From the NCBI RefSeq assembly GCF_010692745.1, contig NZ_JAAHTB010000016.1:1-64000 (forward strand): a stretch of DNA of 64,000 bases, written 5' to 3'. How positions within the stretch are numbered: the first letter of the stretch is position 1; the number at the start of each line of letters is the position of its first letter. Positions 24,097-32,664 of this stretch are shown here, piece by piece. The notes below the pieces were generated by a model. It did not search any database and had not been told where the DNA came from. It saw nothing but the letters and a program-made list of their open reading frames with translations. Origin of the DNA: Methylobacterium sp. BTF04. Lineage in GTDB: Bacteria > Pseudomonadota > Alphaproteobacteria > Rhizobiales > Beijerinckiaceae. The position numbers were made by a program, and so were the translations under genes.

Positions 24097-24969
24097 GGTG
24101 TCGTCTTCCTTGGCGAGTTTCAGCAGGTTTTGGCCGTAGGCGGTCTTGGCGAAGAGGTTGCCGCGGGCGATGAGCTGGTCCTTGCCGATGAAGCCCTGGA
24201 GATAGGCGATCTCCTCCAGGCAGGCCACCTGCAATCCCTGCCGGTGCTGGAGGGTCCGCACGAACTCGGCCGCCTCGAGCAGGCTGTCATGGGTGCCGGT
24301 GTCGAGCCAGGCGTAGCCGCGCGACATCCGCTCCACATGGAGCTGGCCGCGCTGGAGATAGACCTCGTTGACGCTGGTGATCTCGAGTTCGCCGCGCGGC
24401 GACGGGGTCACCGCGGCGGCGATGTCGAGCACCTGGTTGTCGTAGAAGTACAGGCCCGTCACCGCCCAGGGGCTCTCGGGCTCGGGCGGCTTCTCCACGA
24501 GGCGGAGCGGGCGCCCGTCCTTGTCGAGGGTCACCACGCCGTAGGCCGACGGATTGTCCACGTGGTAGGCGAACACCGTCGCGCCCGACGTGCGGGTGCG
24601 GGCGCGGGCGAGCAGGTCGCTCATCCCGGAGCCGAAGAACAGGTTGTCGCCCAGCACCAGGGCGACGTCGTCGATGCCGACGAAGTCGCGCCCGATCACG
24701 AAGGCCTGGGCGAGGCCCTCGGGCCGCGGCTGCACCGCGTAGGAAAACTGCAGCCCGAATTGCTCGCCGGTGCCGAACAGGCGCTTGTAGTTGTCGAGAT
24801 GCTCAGGCGACGAGATGATCAAAATTTCGCGGATGCCGGCCAGCATCAGCACCGAGACCGGATAGTAGATCATCGGCTTGTCGTAGACCGGCAGCAGCTG
24901 CTTGTTGATCGACAGCGTCGCCGGGTGCAGCCGGGTGCCGGAGCCTCCGGCCAGAACGATGCCCTTCAT
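24079..24969 (-). CDS. rfbA: Glucose-1-phosphate thymidylyltransferase
   Basis: A 296-residue enzyme that makes dTDP-glucose from glucose-1-phosphate and dTTP, the first step of dTDP-L-rhamnose synthesis. The N-terminal MKGIVLAGGSGTRLHP is the nucleotide-binding signature and VLGDNLFFG the metal-binding one. The start at 24969 overlaps the rfbD stop by four bases. The open frame further upstream crosses rfbD in another frame and is ignored. Last gene of rfbCBDA. Confidence 0.96.
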   Translation of the reverse strand: MKGIVLAGGSGTRLHPATLSINKQLLPVYDKPMIYYPVSVLMLAGIREILIISSPEHLDNYKRLFGTGEQFGLQFSYAVQPRPEGLAQAFVIGRDFVGIDDVALVLGDNLFFGSGMSDLLARARTRTSGATVFAYHVDNPSAYGVVTLDKDGRPLRLVEKPPEPESPWAVTGLYFYDNQVLDIAAAVTPSPRGELEITSVNEVYLQRGQLHVERMSRGYAWLDTGTHDSLLEAAEFVRTLQHRQGLQVACLEEIAYLQGFIGKDQLIARGNLFAKTAYGQNLLKLAKEDDTSLLTR

Positions 24970-25874
24970 GCCCGTGTCTCTTTCTGTTCGTGAATCGGCC
25001 CGACCAGGCGGTCGAGCAGGTCTTCGAGGGCCTCCTCCCACGGACGGGGTCTGAGGCCGTAGGCCTGCGTCAGGCTTGCGGTGGAGAGCTGCGAGTTGGC
25101 CGGGCGCCGGGCCGGGGTCGGGTAGGCGCTGGTGGGGATGCCGTCGACGGACACACTGCGTCCGCCGCGGCGGGCCGCGCCCGCCACGATGGCCCGGGCG
25201 AAGCCGCACCAGGTGGTGGCGCCGGCATTGACGTAATGGTGCGTGCCGGTGGCCCCCTCGGGTTCGCGCACGAGACGCTGGGCGATGGTGGCGAGCCCGT
25301 GGGCGAGATCGGCTGCGAAGGTCGGGCAGCCGTGCTGGTCGTCGACCACCGTGAGCGTGTCGCGTTCGGCCGAGAGCCGCAGCATCGTCTTCACGAAGTT
25401 GCCCCGGTCCGGGCTCACCACCCAGGCGGTGCGGATGATGGCGTGGCGCGGGTTGGCGGTGCGCACGGCGATCTCGCCCGCCGCCTTGCTACCGCCGTAG
25501 ACGCTCTGCGGATTTACCGGCGCGTCCGGCGCATAGGCGCCCGACCCCGTTCCGTCGAAGACGTAGTCGGTGGAGACGTGGACGAGGGGGATCCCGGCCT
25601 TGGCCGTCTCGGCCGCGAGGATGGCCGGAGCCAACGCGTTGAGCGCCCAGGCCGTGGCGACCTCGCTCTCGGCCTTGTCGACGGCGGTGTAGGCGGCGGT
25701 GTTGATCACGGCGGCGTAGGAGCGCTCGGCCAGCGCCCGCGCCACCGCCGCCGCGTCGGTGATGTCGAGGGCGTCGCGCGAAGGCGCGTGCAGGCGCACC
25801 CCGGGCTCCCACAGTCCGGGGGCCTGCAGCGCGGTGCCGACCTGACCGGCGCCCCCGAGGATCAGGATATCCAT
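24966..25874 (-). CDS. rfbD: dTDP-4-dehydrorhamnose reductase
   Basis: A 302-residue short-chain reductase that forms dTDP-L-rhamnose in the last step. It has the Rossmann start DILILGGAGQVGTAL, STDYVFDGTG, and the catalytic Tyr-x3-Lys in VYGGSKAAGE. It is separated from rfbB by one base and overlaps rfbA by four. Confidence 0.95.
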   Translation of the reverse strand: MDILILGGAGQVGTALQAPGLWEPGVRLHAPSRDALDITDAAAVARALAERSYAAVINTAAYTAVDKAESEVATAWALNALAPAILAAETAKAGIPLVHVSTDYVFDGTGSGAYAPDAPVNPQSVYGGSKAAGEIAVRTANPRHAIIRTAWVVSPDRGNFVKTMLRLSAERDTLTVVDDQHGCPTFAADLAHGLATIAQRLVREPEGATGTHHYVNAGATTWCGFARAIVAGAARRGGRSVSVDGIPTSAYPTPARRPANSQLSTASLTQAYGLRPRPWEEALEDLLDRLVGPIHEQKETRA

Positions 25875-25875
25875 C

Positions 25876-26940
25876 TCAGGACGCGGCCTTGGCGGCGCCG
25901 AGGCCGAGGCGCTCGCCGGTGTAGCGGCCCTCGCGGATCGGGCGCCACCACGCCTCGTTGTCGAGGTACCAGCGCACCGTCTCCTCCAGCGCCTGCTCGA
26001 AATCCTTCGTCGGCGTCCACTCGACCTCGGCCTCGGCCTTGGACGGGTCGATGGCGTAGCGCCGGTCGTGGCCGGGACGGTCGGCGACGTAGGTGATCAG
26101 ACGGGCGTGCGGCGCCTGCTCCGGCCGCAGCCGGTCGAAGGCGGCGCAGAGCGCGTGGACCACCGCGAGGTTGTTGCGCACCGAGCGGCCGCCGAGCAGG
26201 TAGGTCTCGCCGAGGCGCCCCTTCTGCAGCACCGCCACGAGGCCGCGGGCATGGTCCTCCACGTGGATCCAGTCGCGCTCGTTGAGGCCGTCGCCGTAGA
26301 CCGGCAGCGGCTTGCCCTCCAGGGCGTTGAGGATCATCAGCGGGATCAGCTTCTCGGGGAAGTGGCGCGGCCCGTAATTGTTCGAGCAGTTCGTCACCAG
26401 CACCGGCAGGCCGTAGGTCTCGTGCCAGGCGCGGGCGAGATGGTCTGAGGCGGCCTTCGAGGCGGAATAGGGCGAGCGCGGATCGTAGCGGCTGTCCTCG
26501 GTGAAGAACGCATCCGGCGGCAGCGAGCCGTAGACCTCGTCCGTCGAGACGTGGAGGAAGCGGAACGCCGCCTTGGCGTCGCCGGCGAGCCCGTCCCAGT
26601 AGGTCCGGGCGCCGTCGAGCATCACCTGGGTGCCGACCACGTTGGTGCGGATGAACGCGCCCGGATCGGTGATCGAGCGGTCGACATGGCTCTCGGCGGC
26701 CAGATGCATCACCGCGTCCGGCCGGAACGCGGCATAGAGCGCGTGGACCGATTCGGGATCGCAGATATCGGCCTCGACGAGGCGATGGCGCGGGTCGTCC
26801 GCCAGCGGCTGCAGCGAGATCGGATTGGCCGCATAGGTCAGCGCATCGAGCGTCGCCACCTCGTGCCCGAGATCCTGCACCAGGTGCAGAACGAGGGCCG
26901 AGCCGATGAAGCCGCAGCCTCCGGTCACCAGGATGCGCAT
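25876..26940 (-). CDS. rfbB: dTDP-glucose 4,6-dehydratase
   Basis: A 354-residue extended short-chain dehydrogenase. It converts dTDP-glucose to dTDP-4-dehydro-6-deoxyglucose. Motifs: MRILVTGGCGFIGSAL, HLAAESHVDRSI, HVSTDEVYGSL, and YSASKAASDHL with the Tyr-x3-Lys pair. The start at 26940 follows GAGAGGACACGC; the frame stays open for 31 more codons with no family match. Confidence 0.96.
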   Translation of the reverse strand: MRILVTGGCGFIGSALVLHLVQDLGHEVATLDALTYAANPISLQPLADDPRHRLVEADICDPESVHALYAAFRPDAVMHLAAESHVDRSITDPGAFIRTNVVGTQVMLDGARTYWDGLAGDAKAAFRFLHVSTDEVYGSLPPDAFFTEDSRYDPRSPYSASKAASDHLARAWHETYGLPVLVTNCSNNYGPRHFPEKLIPLMILNALEGKPLPVYGDGLNERDWIHVEDHARGLVAVLQKGRLGETYLLGGRSVRNNLAVVHALCAAFDRLRPEQAPHARLITYVADRPGHDRRYAIDPSKAEAEVEWTPTKDFEQALEETVRWYLDNEAWWRPIREGRYTGERLGLGAAKAAS

Positions 26941-27063
26941 GCGTGTCCTCTCTGTCAGGGCGATGGGCGTGGTCACGGCGACGGACCCGGTGGTCGTCTC
27001 CATGGGGTGCCGACCGGAAGCCGGACGGCCCATCGATTCAGTCGTGGTCGAATCCCGGTCCGA

Positions 27064-27615
27064 TCAGAAGACGTAACCGAGTGCGTTCAGGCGTGGCGCC
27101 GCCTTGTCCTTGTCCGACAGCATCGCCTGCGCCGCGTCGACGGGCCAGGCGATGGCGAGATCGGGGTCGTTCCAGAGCAGGTTGCGATCGTGCGCCGCGC
27201 TGTAATAGGCCGACACCTTGTACGCCACCATCGTGTCGGGTTCCAGGGTGCAGAAGCCGTGCGCGAAGCCGACGGGGACGTAGAGCTGCTCGGCCGTTTG
27301 CGCATCGAGGCGCACGGCCACGTGGCGACCATAGGTCGGCGAGCCCTGCCGCAGGTCCACGGCGACATCCAGGATGGCGCCGGACAGCACGCGCACCAGC
27401 TTGGCCTGGGCCGCGGGAGCGAGCTGGAAATGCAATCCGCGCAGGGTCCCGGCCTGGGCGGAGAACGACTGGTTGTCCTGAATGAAGGTATCGGCGATCC
27501 CGCCCGCCATCAGGGCATCGGCGCGATAGGTCTCGGAAAACCAGCCGCGATCGTCACCGAAGCGCTTGGGGACCACGCGCTTGACCGCGGGGATCTCCGT
27601 CCCGATCACCTGCAT
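27064..27615 (-). CDS. rfbC: dTDP-4-dehydrorhamnose 3,5-epimerase
   Basis: A 183-residue cupin-fold epimerase, third step in dTDP-rhamnose synthesis. It shows FGDDRGWFSETYR, QDNQSFSAQAGTLRGLHFQ with the catalytic His, and VPVGFAHGFCTLE. First gene of the operon rfbC-B-D-A; 123 bases lie between it and rfbB. The upstream extension of the frame is low in family character, and the start at 27615 gives the standard length. Confidence 0.95.
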   Translation of the reverse strand: MQVIGTEIPAVKRVVPKRFGDDRGWFSETYRADALMAGGIADTFIQDNQSFSAQAGTLRGLHFQLAPAAQAKLVRVLSGAILDVAVDLRQGSPTYGRHVAVRLDAQTAEQLYVPVGFAHGFCTLEPDTMVAYKVSAYYSAAHDRNLLWNDPDLAIAWPVDAAQAMLSDKDKAAPRLNALGYVF

Positions 27616-27870
27616 GTGCGCTGCACCTTCCGAGTTCGGCCTACCATGAGCGGCGCCCCAGGAGCGGCGCGTCAAGGGCGGCGCGTCAGGACCTGGATTT
27701 GCCGCTTTAAGGGAAGGCTTCCGGCCGTATGTCAAGGGTTGGGGCTGGCTTTTGCGAAGCACCGATTACGCAGCGCCTGTCCGGGCAAATCCGGGATGCG
27801 GCCCTGTTTCCGACACATGCGGCGGTAGTTTGCCTGTACGGCAGCGCACCATGAGTGCCGGGAAGTCACG

Positions 27871-28428
27871 ATGAGCGAGATCAGGATCACGGCGGGGACA
27901 TGGGACGCGGAGCCGGCCGCCTATGCGGAGGGTCTCCTGCGCCTGCCGAACGGCAACATTCTCGGGGTCGAGGATCTGTCGGACCTGTCCGTCACGGACA
28001 ACCCCGAGACGGGTCCGCAGCGCCGCGTGGCGGTGGTGCGCGGCCTGCGTTCGGCCCTGAGCGCGGTGGGTCCCCTGCCCCGACCGCTCAACCTCGCCGC
28101 GTCGTTCGTCGGGCTCGGCCTCGGCGTCATCGGCGGCGACGTCCAGGCCGGCGTGTCGCTGCAGGCCCGCTTCCCCGACGGGACCCGCGTCGTGATCGTC
28201 GCCGATCCGGCCACCGCCGCTCAGATGATGCGCGACCGCGAGGTGATCCGGCTCGCCGCCCTGCGGCGGACGGCCATTCCGCCGGCTCCGGTGGTCCTGG
28301 CCCTCCCCGCCCCCGAACCCGAGCAGGCCGCGGAGCGGGCCCTGACCTCGATCTTCGAGTACGAGAAGCGCAAGGGCCGGCTCCGCCGCCTCGCCATCGC
28401 CAAGGCGCCGGGCGAGAGCGAGTGCTGA
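27871..28428 (+). CDS. Conserved-looking hypothetical protein
   Basis: A 185-residue soluble protein I do not recognise. It begins MSEIRITAGTW, has a glycine-rich apolar stretch near residues 70-95 (LNLAASFVGLGLGVIGGDV) too short and mixed for a confident membrane span, a beta-rich segment VSLQARFPDGTRVVIVAD, and a basic C-terminus after a proline-rich hinge. GC3 is high and even, so it looks like a real gene. It stands alone, divergent from rfbC. Confidence 0.65.
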   Translation: MSEIRITAGTWDAEPAAYAEGLLRLPNGNILGVEDLSDLSVTDNPETGPQRRVAVVRGLRSALSAVGPLPRPLNLAASFVGLGLGVIGGDVQAGVSLQARFPDGTRVVIVADPATAAQMMRDREVIRLAALRRTAIPPAPVVLALPAPEPEQAAERALTSIFEYEKRKGRLRRLAIAKAPGESEC

Positions 28429-28660
28429 AAATCCGACGGATCGTACCCACCCGAAATGTCCGAGACGGGTAGCAACCGGGTCTTGGGGTTCGCCCCGAAG
28501 CGGACGTTCCGCCTCCGACCCGGTTTGGTCGAAGCAGGCAACGCGCTCGCTTCCTGAAAGCGGACACCAGCGACGAGACGCGCAGCGGTGTCGTCCGCAG
28601 GTCGCGAAACCGCTTCACGCACTTGCGTGATTTCTTTGGCGAAAAAATGCGAAACGCCTC

Positions 28661-28675
28661 TAGACGACCGGTCTA
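28661..28675. promoter_or_regulatory. TetR operator, copy 1
   Basis: TAGACGACCGGTCTA, with arms TAGAC/GTCTA, lies 20 bases before the TetR gene. Fourteen of its bases recur at 29351-29364. It resembles the NemR-type box (TAGACC-n4-GGTCTA). Self-repression is inferred. Confidence 0.75.
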
Positions 28676-28695
28676 ATTCAAGCTATCTCATCGTC

Positions 28696-29298
28696 ATGGC
28701 ACGCGTCACCGCACATACCGACACCCGCCAGGGGATCCTCGACACCGCCTACGGTCTTGTCGGCGCGAAGGGGTTCTCCGGTGTCGGGCTCAATGAGATC
28801 CTCACCACGGCCGGCGTGCCGAAGGGGTCGTTCTACCACTACTTCGGCTCCAAGGAGGCTTTCGGAGAGGCTCTCTTGGCGGACTACTTCGCAAGCTATC
28901 TCGCTGACCTTGATACGACGCTTGCCGAGCCTGGGTTGAACCATGCCGAGCGCCTGATGAATTACTGGCGCAAGTGGCAGGCGACGCAAGGGAGCATCGA
29001 ATACCAGCGCAAGTGCCTTGCGGTAAAGCTCGCGGCGGAGGTCTCGGACCTATCCGAGGCGATGCGCCTCGCCCTCAAGGGCGGCACCGCTGCGATCATC
29101 GAACGGCTGTCGCGATCCATCGCGGCGGGCGTGACGGAGGGCTCGCTCACGATCGAGAGCGAGCCGCATACGACCGCCGAGGACCTGTATCACGTCTGGC
29201 TCGGTGCGAGCCTGATGGCCAAGATTGTCCGCACCGACGCACCGTTCGAGGCTGCGATAGGGACGACCCGGCGCATCCTCGGTCTCGCGTCACACTGA
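28696..29298 (+). CDS. TetR/AcrR family regulator
   Basis: A 200-residue repressor. The N-terminal helix-turn-helix contains GVGLNEILTTAGVPKGSFYHYFGSKEAFGEAL (helices near residues 28-60; shown here as a family landmark by its core GVPKGSFYHYF). The helical ligand domain follows with a Cys near residue 112 (YQRKCLAV) that could sense electrophiles as in NemR relatives. The ATG at 28696 directly follows the operator region; the frame is open to 28588 but would put the operator inside the gene. It likely controls itself and the next unit. Confidence 0.88.
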   Translation: MARVTAHTDTRQGILDTAYGLVGAKGFSGVGLNEILTTAGVPKGSFYHYFGSKEAFGEALLADYFASYLADLDTTLAEPGLNHAERLMNYWRKWQATQGSIEYQRKCLAVKLAAEVSDLSEAMRLALKGGTAAIIERLSRSIAAGVTEGSLTIESEPHTTAEDLYHVWLGASLMAKIVRTDAPFEAAIGTTRRILGLASH

Positions 29299-29349
29299 TC
29301 AACCCAGTTCCGACGTTGCCGCCAACGACCATTCGTTTCGTTTAGAATT

Positions 29350-29364
29350 GAGACGACCGGTCTA
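29350..29364. promoter_or_regulatory. TetR operator, copy 2
   Basis: GAGACGACCGGTCTA, sharing 14 bases with the site before the TetR gene, lies 65 bases before the next open frame. This links the small exported protein, the DJ-1-like gene and perhaps the amidase to the same repressor. Confidence 0.75.
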
Positions 29365-29429
29365 CTCGAAGCTTGAGCCTACCCATCCCCTGGGTCCGTG
29401 GGGGAATAGCAGCCCGACGGAGAGAACCG

Positions 29430-29660
29430 ATGCCCCACCCCAAAAAGACATCCGTGGCCGCTACCCTCAGCGTCGCCGGACTGATGGCGCTCCTCACTCC
29501 GGCAAAAGCGACGGCGCAGGAGCGGATCACCCTGGAGACCATCGGCGCGGTCCGCATGGCCCGGGTCGACGAAGTTCGCGGTGCGAACCCCGGCTTTCAC
29601 CCCGCGCGAACGTCACTGGCGCGCGACCCAGCCGCGGGACGGACCGCGAACCCCCGATAA
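29430..29660 (+). CDS. Small exported hypothetical protein, possibly a remnant
   Basis: A 76-residue product with a good signal peptide (KKTSVAATLSVAGLMALL then PAKATAQ) and a GGAGAG ribosome site. The mature part is only about 45 residues; it starts RITLETIGAVRMARVDEV and ends in an Arg/Pro-rich, disordered run. The short mature part suggests either a true small secreted protein or the start of a gene broken by deletion. No function assigned. It is the first frame after operator copy 2. Confidence 0.45.
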   Translation: MPHPKKTSVAATLSVAGLMALLTPAKATAQERITLETIGAVRMARVDEVRGANPGFHPARTSLARDPAAGRTANPR

Positions 29661-29750
29661 AGCCGATCCGCCGACCTCAAGCCGGCGCAAGCGAACGGTC
29701 CGAAACTCAAGTCTGTCCACTCACCCAAACGAAAAACCCGGAGAACGACG

Positions 29751-30434
29751 ATGAAGATCCTGATGGTGCTGACCTCGCACGACCGGCTCGGCGACACCGG
29801 CCGGAAGACCGGCTTCTGGCTGGAGGAACTCGCGGCCCCCTACTACGTGTTCAAGGACGCCGGCGCGGAGGTGGTCCTGGTATCGCCCAAGGGCGGCCGC
29901 CCGCCGCTCGACCCGAAAAGCGCCGAGCGGAGCTTCCAGACCGACACGACGCGTCGCTTCGAAGCCGACGCGGCGGCCATGGCGGTGCTGGCCGAGACGG
30001 GCCGGCTCGACGCCGTCGGCCACGAGGGCTTCGACGCCGTCTTCTATCCCGGCGGACACGGGCCCCTTTGGGACCTCGCCGAGGACCCGGCCTCGATCAG
30101 GCTGATCGAGACGACGCTCGGCGCCGGCAAGCCCCTCGCCCTGGTCTGTCACGCCCCCGGCGTCCTGCGCCACGCCAAGGCGCCCGACGGGAAGCCGCTG
30201 GTCGAAGGCCGGAACGTCACCGGCTTCACCAACACCGAGGAGGAGGCCGTCGGTCTCACCCAGGTGGTTCCGTTCCTGGTCGAGGACGAGCTCAAGCAGA
30301 ACGGAGGCCTCTATGCCAAGGGTGCCGACTGGGGACCCTTCGTCGTGACGGACGGCCTGCTCATCACCGGCCAGAACCCGGCTTCCTCCGGCCCCGCAGC
30401 CGAGCGTCTCGTCGCACACCTCGCGAGTCGCTGA
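29751..30434 (+). CDS. DJ-1/PfpI family protein (glyoxalase III/Hsp31-like)
   Basis: A 227-residue type 1 glutamine-amidotransferase-fold protein. ALVCHAPGVL contains the nucleophile elbow Cys133-His134, and Glu25 or Glu26 in GFWLEELAAP supplies the acid. The layout (MVLTSHDRLGDTGRKTGFW start) matches the class that detoxifies methylglyoxal or other carbonyls. Under the TetR operator it fits a response to reactive electrophiles. Substrate not shown by sequence. Confidence 0.85.
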   Translation: MKILMVLTSHDRLGDTGRKTGFWLEELAAPYYVFKDAGAEVVLVSPKGGRPPLDPKSAERSFQTDTTRRFEADAAAMAVLAETGRLDAVGHEGFDAVFYPGGHGPLWDLAEDPASIRLIETTLGAGKPLALVCHAPGVLRHAKAPDGKPLVEGRNVTGFTNTEEEAVGLTQVVPFLVEDELKQNGGLYAKGADWGPFVVTDGLLITGQNPASSGPAAERLVAHLASR

Positions 30435-30545
30435 GGACGCGGGCGCTCCCGGCGCCCGCACCCGACTGCCCGCCCAACCCATGATCGTCGCCCGGCCGAG
30501 CGAGGGCGATCCGCACGCATCGGCGACCTCGAAGGATCCGAGCCC

Positions 30546-31955
30546 ATGACCACCGACATCATTTTCTCGGACGCGACCCGGCTCGCCGACTTGATCCGCA
30601 CCCGGCAGGTCTCGCCGGTCGAGGTCGTGCAGGCGCACCTCGACCGCATCGCGGCGGTGGACCCTAAGGTCAACGCCATCGTCACCGTCGCCGAAGGGGC
30701 GCTCGCCGCGGCGAAGGACGCGGAGGCGGCCGTCATGGCGGGTAAGGCACTCGGACCGCTCCACGGCGTGCCCTTCACCGTGAAGGACTCCATCGACACC
30801 CAGGGCGTGATGACCCAGCGCGGCTCGCCCATCTTCAAGGGCCGCACCCCCGACACCGACGCGACCAGCGTCTCTCGCATGAAGAAGGCCGGCGGCATCC
30901 TGCTCGCCAAGACAAACCTTCCCGAATTCTCCTACTGGATCGAGAGCGACAACCTGCTCTCCGGCCGCTCGAACAACCCCTGGAACCTTGAGCGCACACC
31001 CGGCGGGTCGAGCGGCGGCGAGTCGGCGGCCATCGCGGCGGGCATGTCACCCCTCGGTCTCGGTACCGACCTTGCCATCTCGGTGCGTGGGCCGGCCGCT
31101 CAGACCGGCATCGTCTCGCTGAAGGCGACCCACGGGCGCGTTCCGATGACCGGCATCTGGCCGCGCGCCCCCCGACGCTTCTGGCATGTCGGTCCGATGG
31201 CGCGCTCGATCCGCGATCTCGCGCTCGCCTTCTCGCAACTGGCCGGCCCCGACGGCCTGGACGGCTTCGCGACCAGCGCCGTCCCGTTCGACGCCGGCTT
31301 TGGCACTGCGCCGGACCGCAAGCTCCGCGTCGGCTGGATGATCGGGCCGGGCTTCGGCCCCATCGACACGGAGGTCGCGGCGACGGTTCGCGCGGCGGCC
31401 GAGGCCCTCAAGGGCGAGGGTCACCACGTGGAGGAGGTACGCATCCCGGCGCTGGAGCGCGACTTCGCCCTCGACGTGTTCAACAAGCTCCACATCATGG
31501 AGATGAAGCCCGCCTTCAGGGAGGCGATTGCCGGCCGTCCCGAGGACGAGATCTACAAGATGGCCAGGACCATGCTGTCGCTGCCCGACACGTCGATGGA
31601 GGACTACGTCGCGGCCGAGCAGGCGGCCGAGCGGCTCCGGGACGGCTATGCCGCCTACTTCCGAGACCACGACGTCCTCCTGACCCCGGTGCTGCCGATC
31701 CCGGCCCACAAGCACGGCATCGAGGAACTCGTCGTCAACGGCGAGACCGTCGACCTGACCTACCTCCAGGGCGCCACCGTACCTCTCAACGTGACGGGCC
31801 TGCCGGGCCTGTCGATGCGCTTCGGGACGAGCCGCGAGGGTCTGCCAATCAACGTGCAGCTGGTAGGCAGCTGGCAGGCGGAGACTACGATCCTGCACGC
31901 CGCCTCGGTGCTGGAGGGCGTGAGCCCGGTCCGCGACCTGCACGCAAGCCTCTGA
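30546..31955 (+). CDS. Amidase (amidase-signature family)
   Basis: A 469-residue hydrolase with the Ser-cisSer-Lys triad: Lys80 in GVPFTVKDS, Ser155/156 in PGGSSGGE, and Ser179 in LAISVRGPA. The last motif is usually DIGGSIRIPA; here the two glycines are replaced by AI. It follows the DJ-1-like gene by 111 bases on the same strand. The substrate cannot be told; the family ranges from aliphatic amides to aryl acylamides. Confidence 0.85.
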   Translation: MTTDIIFSDATRLADLIRTRQVSPVEVVQAHLDRIAAVDPKVNAIVTVAEGALAAAKDAEAAVMAGKALGPLHGVPFTVKDSIDTQGVMTQRGSPIFKGRTPDTDATSVSRMKKAGGILLAKTNLPEFSYWIESDNLLSGRSNNPWNLERTPGGSSGGESAAIAAGMSPLGLGTDLAISVRGPAAQTGIVSLKATHGRVPMTGIWPRAPRRFWHVGPMARSIRDLALAFSQLAGPDGLDGFATSAVPFDAGFGTAPDRKLRVGWMIGPGFGPIDTEVAATVRAAAEALKGEGHHVEEVRIPALERDFALDVFNKLHIMEMKPAFREAIAGRPEDEIYKMARTMLSLPDTSMEDYVAAEQAAERLRDGYAAYFRDHDVLLTPVLPIPAHKHGIEELVVNGETVDLTYLQGATVPLNVTGLPGLSMRFGTSREGLPINVQLVGSWQAETTILHAASVLEGVSPVRDLHASL

Positions 31956-32211
31956 CAGGAAGGACCTGCCGGGGAGCGCTACTCTTTGCCCGGCCATGAG
32001 AGGACGTCGAATGGCTGAAGTGAGAACGTAGCGGCCAACCTTCGCTTCCCGAGTAAACGCCCGCCTCTTGTGTTTTGTTTTCCGAGACCGGACCGGCAGA
32101 AATCCACCCAACTCGGTCGTCCTCTCTGTTCGGCTAAGTGGCCTGAAAGCGGCCCTTCCCAAGGCGTGGGCAGCATCCGTTAGATTTAGACCACGCGACG
32201 CTCAGCGCGTT
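31956..32211. other. Intergenic stretch without a supported gene
   Basis: No frame here has family character or a convincing ribosome site. The stretch ends in the 36-bp tandem repeat. Before the transposon arrived it was the spacer between the amidase gene and the convergent atzH-like gene. Confidence 0.6.
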
Positions 32212-32283
32212 CTCCTCCGGCTTCGTTCGCACCGATGACGCTCACGTTCCCTTAGGGCTCGTTCGCGTCGCTGACGCTCAAGT
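32212..32283 (-). repeat. Two units of a 36-bp tandem repeat derived from the atzH 3' end
   Basis: Units at 32212-32247 and 32248-32283 continue the array whose first unit is the end of the atzH-like gene at 37086-37121. The transposon separates unit 1 from unit 2. Read in the gene's frame the units encode NLSVSDANEP-stop and NVSVIGANEAG, clear copies of the protein end HVSVIDANET-stop. Confidence 0.8.
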
Positions 32284-32284
32284 T

Positions 32285-32312
32285 CGGTATCATGGCGCAA
32301 ACGCCACAAGCG
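32285..32312. repeat. Left terminal inverted repeat of the IS1595-type element
   Basis: Twenty-eight bases matching the inverted right end at 37051-37078 with two mismatches. Confidence 0.92.
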
Positions 32313-32664
32313 CTCCGAAGGGGTCGCTTCCACCTCAACGGCCTCAAGTCAGGTCGGAGGTTCGGTCGTGAGGGTCGCGGCGCGGTGCGCGCTAAATCAA
32401 TGTGTGAGATCTCTTTACTTGGGGAAAATACGCCAAGCCGGCTCTACGACAATCCAAATAATGTCATCGCTCGGCAACAAAGGGCAGGTCGCAAGCCCAA
32501 CATCGTTTTCGCCGATCCCCTGTCTTAGCCCATCTGTTAGCGATAAAAACGGAGTGTCCGGTCTATCGCTTATTGGCTTTTCAAAAGCAGCAGCCTCATC
32601 TTCTGACATTTTTTTTGATAGGACGACAACGCCTCCAAGGCCAACGCACCGCGCAATATCGCTA

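Noticed and set aside
31979..32176. 65-residue minus-strand frame after the amidase gene
   Set aside because: No start signal, no domain, odd composition; treated as intergenic.
32292..32528. 78-residue plus-strand frame at the left end of the IS1595-type element
   Set aside because: It starts within the terminal repeat and runs antisense to the broken passenger gene; no ribosome site.
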